Assembly (NCBI GenBank): GCA_026119855.1
Contig: JAOWBW010000304.1
Coordinates: forward strand, 682,001 to 746,000
Source of the DNA: Campanula takesimana
Taxonomy: Eukaryota; Streptophyta; Magnoliopsida; Asterales; Campanulaceae
Reading direction: 5' to 3'
DNA: 64,000 bases
The notes under the pieces are model-generated. The model was not told the origin of the DNA and did not search any database. It was given only the letters and a program-made list of their open reading frames with translations. A program made the translations under genes and the position numbers. This document shows positions 31,501 through 42,189 of this stretch, in pieces. Each line of letters opens with the position of its first letter. Position 1 is the stretch's first letter.

Positions 31501-33999
31501 ACAATTTTAAAAGTATTAAAACATTTTCATTTTAGGATTTTGTAAGTTAAAGTGGGACAACCAAATGAGTATTTTTTGTAGATTAAAGAGGGATGGAAGG
31601 AATATACTCCTACTACTATCTCCAATAGTACACGATTATTAAAGAAACACAAGAAAAAGAATAAAAATTGTAAGTAATTTGAAGTTATAATTGTTTAAAA
31701 TACTATTTATAAGGCAAATAGGATAAAAAGCAAGTTAGTAAATGTTGGGTTTTTCGTAATTATACAAGCAATACAAGGGTAAAATTGTCCAAAAATACTA
31801 TTCATCGCTTAACATTTTTAAGAAGGGTAAATGACAAATAAGGGTCTGATGTTTGGGGGTCTTTCGTAGAAAGGGGTCCGATGTTCTAAAACTCGCGGAA
31901 AAGGGTCTAAAGTTGATGAAAACTAGCAATTAAAGGCTTTTTGACGGAAAAGTTAGATTTTTCAGTTAAATCCACATGTTCACGGCACATGTAGACTAAA
32001 CTGAAATTCATTTTACAAGTACGGCGTAAAACGAGTATTTTAAAGTTTAAGGGACTAAAACTAAAATTTTAACAAATATATGTATGAATCGCAAAATCAA
32101 TAGTTTTTTAATTCGCTAAATTATTTTTTTGTAAAAATTGTTAATTTGACAATTTTTTATTTTGCTTTTGAAACAATATTTCCGAAAATTAGTTTTTTTT
32201 TCAAGAAAACAATTCACTAAATTATAATTTCAAAAAAATAATTTCACTAATTTAATGCAATTTTTTTTTATAAATTAGTTTTTTTTTCTCTGTTTTGAAA
32301 TTTATATATCCCCGCTTTCTCTAATTTCACTAATTTAATGCAATATGTTCGAAATTTTGATTTTAGAATAGATTAATTTAGTACAATTAGTTTTCTGGAA
32401 ATATAATTTAGTGAATTTAGAGAAAGAGGGGAGATATAAATTTCAAAACAGAAAAAAATACTAATAAAAGAAAAAATAAAAAATAAAATCATTAAATTAG
32501 TGAAATTAGTTTTTTGAAAATATAATTTAGTGAATTTTTTTTCTTGGAAAAAATTATTTTTTGAAATATTGTTTCAAAAGAAAAATAAAAAATTGTCAAA
32601 CAATTTTTACAAAAAATAATTTAATGAATTTAAAAAATATTAATTTTTCGAATCATACATATATTTGTTAAAATTTTAGTTTTAGCCCCTTAAGCTTTAA
32701 AATACTCGTTTTACCCCTTACTTGTAAAACGAATTTCAGTTTAGTCCACATATGCACGGCACATGTAGATTTAACTGAAAAATCTAACTTTTCTTTCAAA
32801 AAGCCTTTAATTGCTAGTTTTCATCAACTTTAGACCCTTATCTGCGAGTTTATAACATTGGACCCCTTTCTACGAATGACCCCCAAACTTCAGACCCTTA
32901 TTTGTCATTTACCCTTTTAAGAATGAGATTTTTAATTTTTGGACAGACTAAAAAACTAAAAAGAAAAGTTAGACTCTTATCCATAGACATACTCATTGAC
33001 GGAGTGGGTAATATTACTTGCATCAGTCTAACAACAAGTATTTACATTAGTCTAATACTAATAGTATTAGTAAATATCGTGTTGAATTCTCAATCATTTT
33101 TATTAAAGATATATTTTACTTAGTTATATATTGTTTGTACGATGAAAAAATATATTTTACTTAGTTATATATTGTTTGTACGATGAAAAAATTGCATTAT
33201 GACTTATAAGCTCCTTGCCGCCCCCTATTGAGTTGACTGGTTGGCATGCCCCTACTAGGACTTATAAAACGACTTATTCTGTTACTTATAATGGCGAAGG
33301 GAAACTATGTGTTTATTTAAAAACATGAAACTTAATTTGAATATAATTAGAAATGCAATTTTATTTTATTATGGGGTGGAGGGAGCATATACATGTATAT
33401 AGTATAACCCACCTCAAAACTCATTTCAATTGGGTCTTCTCGCCAATGAGTCTTGGCTCAAATGGCATAGGCTTTTACATTCATTCAAGAATGTCTAGAG
33501 TTCCTACGTGTTTAATTACACACTCATTCAAAATTTTAAGCTGTTATATTGGGACTCAGTTATGAATATTGGATCTTAACATAGCTAGATGCACAAGTAT
33601 TGTAATAGTATGCATCTAATAATGTTACAGGTGGTTTCCTTAAGTGAGAAACTGCAACCTAAAGAGGAGGAGAAGGTGAAATTTTCCGGCGAGTTATCCG
33701 ACTCACAGCCAGTTGAAGCCGACAATGAAATTCCGGACCTTGAACTGAATATGAAGGTTGAAGACCGCCTCAGTACTGGAAGTGGCGGGAGTGCGGTGGT
33801 GGATGATCAGGATGGCCCACAGCTGGTGGACAGTGGTGATTCATACTTCCCTAATGATGACTATCCCGAATATGTGGGGCCAATCGATCAATCCGAAGAG
33901 GATGATGGTAGTGATGATGGGCGTAACTACTTCTCCGATGTGTTTGCTGCGGTGGAACATCAGCAGCAGCACCACCTGGGGTGGTGGGTCTGGCCATGA
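28524..33999 (+). CDS. ATHB-1: HD-Zip class I homeodomain-leucine zipper transcription factor, ATHB-1/HAT5 type
   Basis: Four exons: 28524-28605, 28785-28918, 29358-29597 and 33631-33999, all with GT-AG introns and consistent phase (82+134+240+369 nt; 274 aa). Homeodomain about residues 62-117 with recognition helix QVAVWFQNRRARWK. The leucine zipper follows at once, with heptad positions Leu121, 128, 135, Ile142, Leu149 and 156. A Glu/Asp-rich C-terminal half ends in Trp-rich WWVWP, a likely activation (AHA-like) tail. Class I proteins bind the pseudopalindrome CAATNATTG as dimers in the nucleus. Wording around the homeodomain (EKKRRLSPEQVHMLEKSF) and the length, close to Arabidopsis ATHB-1 (272 aa), point to that clade. 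The start is the first ATG of an in-frame exon with no upstream extension. Introns 2 and 3 contain MITEs; intron 3 is 4,033 bp. A uORF lies in the leader. Confidence 0.92.
29038..29284. mobile_element. Stowaway-like MITE in HD-Zip intron 2
   Basis: Ends CCCACTCTGTCCCAAAATGA and GATCATTTTTGAAACGGAAG; the interior halves are inverses (TTTAGGTTGATTTAATTATA against AATTCAATCAACCTGAAATT). Confidence 0.7.
30396..30821. mobile_element. MITE in HD-Zip intron 3 with a nested insertion
   Basis: TA-flanked ends CTCCCTCCGTCCCAGAGTAA plus GAGTT and AAGACTCTTACTCTGGGACG plus GAGGTAG. Between about 30570 and 30773 lies foreign sequence bordered by GCGGACC and GGTCCGC. It contains a tRNA-like stretch on the minus strand (TAGTTTAGTGGTTAAGTTGT and GGTTGTGGGTTCTAGTC, like pol III A and B boxes). 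Confidence 0.6.
30850..31071. mobile_element. MITE copy in HD-Zip intron 3, right end clear
   Basis: Ends CGTCGTGACAGAGGGAG before TA. The interior AAGTAAGAGATAAAGTGGGT and AAATGGGTCCCATGGTTCAT resembles other copies. The left border is uncertain. Confidence 0.45.
31336..31602. mobile_element. Stowaway-like MITE in HD-Zip intron 3
   Basis: Left end CTCCCTTCGTCTCTCTTTAA after TA; right end TTAAAGAGGGATGGAAGGAA. Interior TAGTTGTTGTGAGTATGACA is shared with 34502-34768. Confidence 0.65.
31825..32914. mobile_element. 1.09-kb foldback Mutator-like element in HD-Zip intron 3
   Basis: The whole element is nearly one inverted repeat with arms of about 540 bp meeting around 32370. It starts GGGTAAATGACAAATAAGGG and ends with the inverse CCCTTATTTGTCATTTACCC. 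A direct 9-bp duplication TTTTAAGAA flanks it (31816-31824 and 32915-32923). Arm landmarks include TTTTCAGTTAAATC and ATGTAGATTTAACTG, and TGCACGGCACATGTAGA on both sides. Duplication length and TIR layout fit a non-autonomous Mutator-type element. Confidence 0.8.
33109..33190. repeat. Exact 41-bp tandem duplication in intron 3
   Basis: The unit ATATATTTTACTTAGTTATA plus TATTGTTTGTACGATGAAAAA occurs twice, head to tail, without mismatch. Confidence 0.9.
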
Positions 34000-34501
34000 A
34001 AGTCAAAGTCTCGTATTTGTAATATTATTATTATGTTGCTTAATTTATTAAGGATTATTTATGTACTGTATTTTCTATTCTGGATTGGAACTATATAATT
34101 ATCTTGTTGGTGGTTGTCGTAGTCGAAGAACACGAAGAAAATGACTTTTGACTTTTGTGTGTCTTTTGTAATTGTATGGGTCCTCATTAAAAGGTGGATG
34201 GTTGGGAGAGAGAGAGAAATGGACCAAAGTGTTTCTCCCTTCTTTTTAGCAAGCTTACGTGTTATCAACTTCTCAGTCGGCTGGAGTAATATTCTTGCTT
34301 TTCTTTATTTCATTTTTTACTAAAAAGAAGGTTAAGCTACTATTTTTCTTTAAACAAACCATGTTGGTGAAAAGTTGATTACATATAGATATTACAAATT
34401 TACAATGATGGAATATTCTTCTTCATCCCCTCCCCTCCCCTCTAAAAAAAAATAAAAAAAATAAACGTCTATTTTTAAATAACCTTATTCCTAAGCATAT
34501 A

Positions 34502-34768
34502 CTCCCTCCGTCCCTATTTACCTTAAAAAAAAATGAGGCTTTGCATAAAAATTAAGAAAATGATTGTAAAGTTGATGTGTTGTGAGTGTAAATAGTTGAG
34601 TGGGAGAAAGAAAGTGGGTAGAGAAAAGTAAGTGGATAGTTGTTGTGAGTATGACAAGTGGGTCCCACTATTTAAAAAATGTTTAAAAGTTTCCTTTTTT
34701 GGATTTTGTAATGTAAATAGGGACACCCAAAATGGCAATTTTTGTAAGATAAATAGGGACGGAGGGAG
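34502..34768. mobile_element. Stowaway-like MITE downstream of HD-Zip
   Basis: Ends CTCCCTCCGTCCCTATTTAC and ATAAATAGGGACGGAGGGAG, TA on both sides. The ends look intact, so this is a young copy. Confidence 0.8.
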
Positions 34769-34770
34769 TA

Positions 34771-34926
34771 CTCCCAAAATGATCATCTCATTTTCCATTT
34801 TTCATTATCCCACAAAGTTCTTCCTATTTCTGTAATCTAGGCTTGAATGTGCATAGTAAAGCAAATGTTCATATCCTTAAAAAGTTTAAATAGTCAAACG
34901 TGAAGCTCATTTTGGGATGGAGGGAG
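34771..34926. mobile_element. Second MITE abutting the previous one
   Basis: Shares the TA at 34769-34770. Ends CTCCCAAAATGATCATCTCA and GAAGCTCATTTTGGGATGGA plus GGGAG. The left end looks trimmed by about 9 bp relative to the right. Confidence 0.55.
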
Positions 34927-35819
34927 TATTTTAATCAATTTATTTTCACATTTAATTATATACATAATTAAAAGTTTAGAAGTGAAAAAATAAAAAAATT
35001 ATTATCTTCAAATAAGTCAAATAAGAAGTAGTATTTCATTCTGACCATTAGCTGCAACGGAGCAGCTGCTGGAAAGTGGAGAACACTACCAAACTTTATG
35101 TGCAATGTGCATGGTCATTCTCATTCACTTTGTTATGTACAATTGTGTAGTGGAAAGCAAGCCAAATTGGACTAGAGAACAGTAGAAGGCATTTTGTATA
35201 GGTTGAGATTCGTTTTCATAAGTAACATCACAATCACAATCACAATCATAATCATAATCATAATCGCAGTCGAAATCCCACTCTAAATAAAGCCAACAAA
35301 TCCTCGAATAACACGTTACCTTTAATCGGATGGCTATCAGTTTCCACTATTTGTACATCAACTTCATGACAACAAAGTTCACTGACAAATGACAATAACA
35401 GAAATCTTCACCAAAAGTTATGTCTGACAACTTCACTGGGCACAACTTTGACTTATAACTTTCAGATTTCCTGACAAGAAAAATCAGCTACAATCACTAA
35501 TACAACTTCTTTGTGATAACCGGAAAAGAAACTACATGGGAGTAAATATGGCTTATCACTGTTTTAAACCATCATATTTTGCTTTTTGCTGAGCGTTCGG
35601 TTTTAACCCCTCTTCTCTTGATGATTTTAACCATTACTTCTTCCGTCTCAAAATAACTTGCACCATTTTGCTCCGAAACGGGATTAAGGAGAGAGTATAT
35701 ATGTTCAAAAGTATTGCGAGTGAGAAACGGTTTATGGCTATCATGATTTGAGAGTGAGATCCATGATTGAAGTATATGAGTATATAACAAGTGGGATAGG
35801 GTATATGTCCACCCTCCCA

Positions 35820-36012
35820 TTTACACGGAGATTAAAAATGGTGAAAGTGATGCAAGTGTAAAAGTAAAATAGGAGAGAGAATGAGTGAGAGGGAATAGTA
35901 AGTTGATTGGTGTTGTGAGTATAAAATTAAGTAGGAGAGAGAATGAGTGGAAAGAATAATAAAGATTCTTTGCCATTTTTGGAAGTGGACATATACTCTG
36001 GGACGGAGAGAG
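35820..36012. mobile_element. MITE copy, right end clear
   Basis: Ends CATATACTCTGGGACGGAGA plus GAG before TA. Interior AGTAAGTTGATTGGTGTTGT is shared with 6590-6822. The left border is approximate. Confidence 0.5.
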
Positions 36013-36264
36013 TATGTAAATCATCAAGAAATTTCTTCATTTCTTCTTTTATTCCCTCTTCATTTTAAGAGAGGGGACTTACCAATAGAATATCCAAAAA
36101 GAAAATTGGTGCAAGTTGTTATGGGATGGTGGGAGTATAATTTAGATCAGAACTTACTATTCCCTAAAGTAAAATGTTTAAAAATACTAACCATTACACA
36201 AAAACCACATGATTTTAACACCACTAATAAAATAAGTGGTTAAAATTGAAGCCTAAACAAAGTA

Positions 36265-36509
36265 TCTCTCCGTCCCTAAATGAACATCCAAATTTCACTT
36301 TGAGAGATATTTACAAAAATGTTAACCAGTTTTAGTAACACAAGTGCATAACAACCTTTAATGATCTCACCATATTGCATTGCAAGTATAAGTGTGAATT
36401 AGAACTTGTTGTATGATAAGGGAGGACTTAGTAATTTCTCTAAAAAATGGACATTCATTTTGAGACAAATTTTTTAATAATTTGGAAATTCATTTAGGGA
36501 TGGAATGAG
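36265..36509. mobile_element. Stowaway-like MITE
   Basis: Ends TCTCTCCGTCCCTAAATGAA and AAATTCATTTAGGGATGGAA plus TGAG, flanked by TA. Confidence 0.65.
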
Positions 36510-37081
36510 TAAGATGATTTAATCCGGTAAATTACGAGAAAACACTTTCAAGACTTGAATACATATAGTTGACCAATTCATAGTGTAATGGTTAATGTGA
36601 GATTGTGAGTTAAGCAAAAACATACTCGAGCAAAATGGTAAGTCGACCCTATTGACTTGTCTAGGTCAAGAATCAAATACTCTAACACGGTGAGAGCCAC
36701 TCCCCAATAACAATTGTTTAAGCATCATCCTAATTCTAGTGCATTCTAAATTTGCAGGAAAGAAGAATCCATCAGGGACTTTCCTGACTACTATATGTAT
36801 TCTTCCGCAGCTTGATGTATTATCAGTCCATTCTAAAACTCATTCCCATCAACAAAGAAAAATCAGTTACATTGACTGTCAGGTTACAGATCAACTCAAG
36901 AAGAAAGAAGAAAAAATAATTTCTCACCTCCTAAAAGTTCAAAAACAAGATACGTCGAAATAGTTTACTATGTGTAAAAGAGAACCAAGGGATGTTCTAA
37001 AGATGTCATATATACTGGAAAAAAATTATAATAAGTACGAATCTCAATTTAAATCTCAATTTAAAGAAGGAAATATAAGGC

Positions 37082-37204
37082 TAACCTCATAAATTGTATC
37101 TGCCGGTTTCACAATACATCATCACCAGGACTATCTCCTTTGAATATTTGCCCTAAATGATTTTTCTTCAGGGAACACTGCTTCCATATCTAGCAAACTG
37201 AAAC
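37082..37204 (-). pseudogene. Fragment of an MBD9-like gene (end of exon 9)
   Basis: On the minus strand the sequence reads LLDMEAVFPEEKSFRANI, then after stops PADTIYE, ending at a splice-donor-like GAG|GTTAG. The intact MBD9 exon 9 ends LLDMEAALPEEGMRPFRA...SAETIYE with the same junction at 44945. Shared DNA includes CTTCCATATCkAGCAAA and the CTAACCTCATA junction. It has small deletions and in-frame stops. No matching neighbours on either side were found by eye. Confidence 0.75.
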
Positions 37205-37963
37205 TGCCTTGGTCGATCATGTTAACATGAGAAGATTTCCCACACTGCATGTTGTAGTCTAGTACTTAGTAAACCCAGATTAGTTCCCACTCTACATGTT
37301 GTAGTCTGATTAGTCGACTTACTTTACTCGATCTTCAGCACTCACAGGCTTCCCAGTCAATGCTGTCAGTGAAAGAGTTCATCAGGGGAGATGTCAATGC
37401 ATTGACATCTTTCACACATCCTGCACGTATTATATTTAAGCGTAGAATCTTGACCGTTCATAACTGTCCACAGGGAGGGAAGAGCTTATTCCAAAAGCCC
37501 AGACATGCATTATAGATGCTCAGCTTTAAGCCCTTTTAAATGTGCATTTGTTCCTTAGCTTGTCTGTAAAACAACAGCCCACATACTTCATTTACAAGCA
37601 TTTACAGAAAAAAAACATATGACATAAAAAATGTGGCATTTACATTTGATACAGATCAAGAGTAAGAAGGCTATACAATTGATCTTATTTTATTTTTGTT
37701 AAGTAAGAAGCCTATACAAATGATCTAATAAAAACATATATGGAAGCTAACAAAAAAAAATCATTAACCAAGAAGGACAAAACAATACAATAGTAGGTAC
37801 AAAGATGTAATGAGGTTGAGATCAAAGAACACAAAGAAATTGCAAGATAAGAGCAAAACATACCTGCAAAGTGACCGTATGCAAAATCCAGCTGCAAAAT
37901 CCAAGCATAAACAGCATTGCTCGTATACCCATGGCCCTGGAAATACTTTTTCAGCCATCACAC

Positions 37964-40900
37964 TCATTTATCCTTCTTCAACCATTTCTGATAAAGATTA
38001 AATGCCTTGTCAAGCTCTCTCATCTTGCAGTACTTTTTCATGAGTATTATAAATGGAACATGATCAACATACAAATCAGACATCAGTATCTTGACAAGTA
38101 TTTTCTCAGCCTTTTCAATATTATTTCCTAAACAGTAACCTTTCATAATTTCAGTGTAAGTCACAATATCAGGACTAAGACCTCTCCTCAGCATTTCCTC
38201 ATGCAGTAAAATTGCGGAATGAAGATCTCCAGAATTGGAAGCTGCACCAATCAGCAGATTATAAGTGACTAAATCAGGATGAGGACCATTTAACAGCATC
38301 TCCTCTCTCAAAACATGTGCCTCAGCAATTTCTCCTACGTGTACTAGAGCACGAATCAATGCATTGTATGTAAATACGTTTGGCGAAACACCATATGCTA
38401 CCATCTGATCCCAAGTAGCTAAAGATTTTCGAAAATCTCCACATCTCACATAACAATCAATTATTACATTCCAAATGAGAGGCTCAGGTATAATTGAATT
38501 CTCAAGCATAAATTGCAGAACCTTATTAGCCACAACTACATATCCGTTCATGCACAAGCCTTGAATGAGCATCTTGTACGAGACCGGATCAGGAGCAACA
38601 CCCATTCTTGACATAACAGTAAACAAATGACATGCTTCTTCAGTCTTCCCCAACTTACAAAGCACACTTATAAGAGTATTGTAAGTGAAACTATCAGGAA
38701 CCAACCCACTTTTAAACATTTCACTAACATAAGTATATGCAACGGTCATATTGCTATTCAAACAGAACCCATTGATAAGAACATTATAGGCAACAACATC
38801 CATTTTGTTACCCCTCTTGCAGATTTCATCCCGAATACTTACAGCCTGGGACATATCCCCATTCTTGAAATACTTATCCATGAGTATTGTTGAGGTAATT
38901 AGATCTGAGGTTATCCCTTCACTGGTTTCATCCAATAATTCTACAAGAAGTTTCTTACCCTCCTCTAGCAAGCCCTTCTTGCAAAGTGCATGTACAAGTA
39001 TGTTACAAGTAACTCTATTTGGTTTTATACTCCAACTAGTCATAGTAGACAAGAGATCGAGAGCTTTATCGACATTATCAATAGCACAATAACCATTCAT
39101 TAAAGTGTTAAAAGTAACAGAATTTGGAGCAGGGCCCCGTAATGACATCTCTCTGAAGAGCCATTCTGCCATCTCTAAGAATCCTGACTTGCAAAATCCG
39201 TTAAGTAGGTAATTATGAGTCAGCACATCAGGAATCGAACCTTCATGCATCATTTTACTCCGCAACCACAGAGCCACTCCATACTTACCTTCCAAACTCA
39301 AAGCCCTAATCATTGATACTTTTTGAGTGTAATCTGCCTCAAAAATGCAGTCATTTACTCCAACATGCGACCATGACATGCTTTCCCTGCAGAAGTGAAA
39401 CGAATTACATTACATAAATATTAACAATAAAATGAATCAGATGCAGTATGATTGAAAGTTTATTTTGAAGTGTTAAAATCATGTGGTTTTGTGTCGAACA
39501 TAAATGCAATACGCACAAATACACAAACATCTTAAAAACGTTCAAAAATCTTTGTGAAGTGAACATGCTATACTCCCCCTCTTAAATTATATTTTTTTCT
39601 GCCAATAATATTGTGTCGGAACTCGGAATATTTATTCAAAAGCAGTCGCGGAGCAAGAAAATTTTAAAGGGGGGAAAAAACATTTTCAGCAAGTAAAAGG
39701 GGGCAAAAAGAATTAGTACATTTTTTCTACACACACAAGGGGGGGGGGGGGGCAAGTTTTAATGAATTGCACTAAAACCCTTAAATTCTTAAAATGTTTG
39801 CACTAGTAAAAAAGATTAAGATCAAAGAGGGCAACGGCCCCCTTTGGTCAAGTGCAGATCCGCCAGTGTTCAAAAGGACACCTGCAAATGCCTAAACAAA
39901 GAAGCTAAGGTAATTACTGCATACCAGACAATAAAACCAAATGTGTGCAATGCAATGGAAATTCTACATCGAAGTTGCATTAGAAATTAACCATAAAGCA
40001 TCGCGGTTCAACATAACACAGTACACTCCTCAAACTGATGATCGTCACAATTCCTTCCTGCCTATCTTAGCTTTAGATTTTATTAAAGAACGTCTGATGC
40101 TTTGGAATAAGAGGTCCATATTTAAATCTACACCACTCGTATGAAAAATATGTGCCCGAAACACTGTCATCTTCCTCAAGCAAACTGATATAGGATTAAA
40201 CATTGGAGCTGCTAAAACAGACCTATTTTAGCTAAATAGACCATAACAAAACTTAAAAAAAAAAATTAAAAAAAAAATGAAGCAACACCACTCTAACAAA
40301 TGAAGAAATGGTCCCTTGGGCCAAGGATGATTTAAGGAAACACACCTATAGTATGTTCTTTCATTCTATGGTTAGCTTGAAGTGTATGAAGTACTAATGC
40401 CTTAAAAATGCATGGCGTACTAATGTCTTAATATTTGTATAGGAAGTAACTCAAAGAGACCACCGATAAGCATATACTAACCTCCATCCCAGCTCAATGT
40501 GCACTTTTCACTATTCATTTGGTCAATTCAATCAAACTTTGACCATAATTTTATGAAAATGTTGATATTCATAAGCAATTTTAAAACTTGTTATTGTTTC
40601 ATCGTTACGAATAGTATCAATAACATTTTATGGAATTGCATAGAGATATCTAGATTTTCATAAAATTATGGTCAAAGATCAATTGAATTGACCAAAAAAA
40701 GTCAAACAGTGCACATTGAGCTGAGACGGAGGTTAGTACTATTTATTCCTAGCACTCATATGTCATCAAGGGGAGCAAATAAGCAATCCCAGATATCGTA
40801 ATCTCACCAACCATTTGGTTTCGCATTCAACTTGTACAAGCCTTTGACCACATCTATTAGCTAACTATTTCAAAGGCTGCTAAAAGCATCAGTTGGAATT

Positions 40901-41504
40901 GACATGAATGAGTTCCGAGAATGGTTTAAGAGACTAACAAAGCAGTTAAGATGGGTCAAACCAAACACTTGAATTCAAGTAACAAATGAGGACAAACTCA
41001 ACAAATTCAAAATTAACTGAAAGCATAAAATAATTTAAAACTAAAACTAAATCCTGACCTCATGACTTTCAAACGATCCAAACTATCCTTCAGCATTCCA
41101 TCCAATACATTAAAAGCCGCGTGAGGCTCCCCTTCATCATCAGAATTCTTCTTATGTGACAACCAATCTTTTGTTCTTTGCTGACATTTGTTCCCGACAT
41201 TTGCAATAATATCTCGAACAGTTGACGGGAACAAATCATCCTTCCTGCCAATAAGAAATACCCAAAATAATACAATTTGCTTACCAACATTACACACACT
41301 AGATTTCATTTTTAAAAAAAAAAAAAAAAAAAAAATTACACACACACTAAAGCATAAATGTGTGCCTTTTAATAGTTACCTCGCATCATTGAAATCAATG
41401 TTGGAGGATTTGCAGAAGAAAACGTCAACGAAGATCTGAGCAAAGTGGTCCTTGATAGAGTCTAGGGTTTGAATACTGCTACTGAAAAGGCGAAGAAGCA
41501 GCAT
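37964..41504 (-). CDS. P-class pentatricopeptide repeat (PPR) protein
   Basis: Three coding exons: 41504-41380, 41244-41059 and 39386-37964 (125+186+1423 nt; 577 aa), GT-AG throughout, phases 2 then 2. The N-terminus MLLLRLFSSSIQT is a typical basic, Ser/Leu-rich organelle presequence, most like mitochondrial ones. About a dozen 35-residue repeats run through exon 3, with VTFNTLMNGYC, VAYNVLINGFC, FTYNTLISVLCKLGK and FTYNALIRALV types. The protein ends LYQKWLKKDK without E or DYW domains. P-class PPR proteins bind organellar RNA for stability, splicing or translation. The ATG was chosen because it opens the frame that splices through to the PPR exon. A short non-coding exon may end at a donor near 41658 (GCG|GTAAG). 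Confidence 0.88.
39387..41058 (-). other. Intron 2 of the PPR gene with inserted elements
   Basis: Contains a G-run of about 14 near 39739-39752 within a stretch (39640-39870) that resembles LTR-type repeat DNA (ends near GTCGCGGAGCAAG and GATCCGCCAG), and a MITE at 40477-40736. No coding sequence. Confidence 0.5.
40477..40736. mobile_element. Stowaway-like MITE in PPR intron 2
   Basis: TIR of about 28 bp: CTAACCTCCATCCCAGCTCA plus ATGTGCAC against GTGCACATTGAGCTGAGACG plus GAGGTTAG, TA-flanked; a long self-complementary interior around GGTCAATTCAATCAAACTTT. Confidence 0.8.
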
Positions 41505-41658
41505 ATGGGATTGGACTGTTGGAAATAATATCTGAAATAATCTCGTAAATCAATAATAATCAACAGAGCAAAATTGCAAAAAAAAATCGATGCAAAGATT
41601 AAGCAGTGGTTAGAGATGAAATTAAATTGAAAGAGTGTGGAAAGTTTAGAAGACTTAC

Positions 41659-41900
41659 CGCGTGCATTCTCGAAGGAGAGAATTGGGAAATGGCGAAGTT
41701 TGATCGAGAAACGCCGTCCGTCAGTTACCGCGGAAAGACTGGCGGCGGTGGCGAATCGGCCGCGGGTTGGGAAATGAGTTAAGGTTGAGATTGAGAGTAT
41801 GGAAGTTGGCGTATTTCCTATATTCAGGTACAAACGGTCACTCTTGCATAGGGTGTACCGTCTACCCCTTTTGGCCATTTTGATTACTCTTTTTTTTTTA
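41659..41900 (-). promoter_or_regulatory. Presumed 5' leader and promoter region of the PPR gene
   Basis: A minus-strand donor-like GCACGCG|GTAAG at about 41654-41660 suggests a non-coding first exon. An overlapping open frame (41462-41878) crosses this donor and is probably not translated. The transcription start is not visible. Confidence 0.35.
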
Positions 41901-41919
41901 TTAATCTCAAAATGTCATA

Positions 41920-42183
41920 CTCCCTCCGTCTCAAAATAGATGTCGTTTCAACCACTTCACACATATTAAAAAATACAATTAATGTAGGTGAAAAAGTCTT
42001 ATATACCCCTAAAATAATTCAACTAACTAGACAATTAAATAACTGTTTAAGAGATAGTCCACTATCATTAATAAGGGTAGAGCTGGTATACAACAATAAA
42101 ATAGCCTTGAAAATAGTAAAACGACATGTATTTTGAGACAAAATTTAACTCTCAAAACGACATCTATTTTGAGACGGAATGAG
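41920..42183. mobile_element. Stowaway-like MITE upstream of the PPR gene
   Basis: Ends CTCCCTCCGTCTCAAAATAG plus ATGTCGTTT and AAACGACATCTATTTTGAGA plus CGGAATGAG, TA-flanked. Confidence 0.75.
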
Positions 42184-42189
42184 TAATTA

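Larger units (their letters stand above)
34930..37080. other. Intergenic region between HD-Zip and PPR genes
   Basis: Holds an (ATCACA)n/(ATCATA)n microsatellite at 35226-35265 and MITE copies (listed separately). A weak tRNA-like stretch TAGTGTAATGGTTAATGTGA lies at about 36583. No gene recognised. Confidence 0.4.

Noticed and set aside
36580..36640. tRNA gene or SINE head
   Set aside because: Only a weak A-box-like TAGTGTAATGGTTAA is present; no convincing B box or cloverleaf.
41462..41878. 138-aa minus-strand frame upstream of the PPR gene
   Set aside because: It crosses likely splice sites of the PPR leader and has no recognisable domain.
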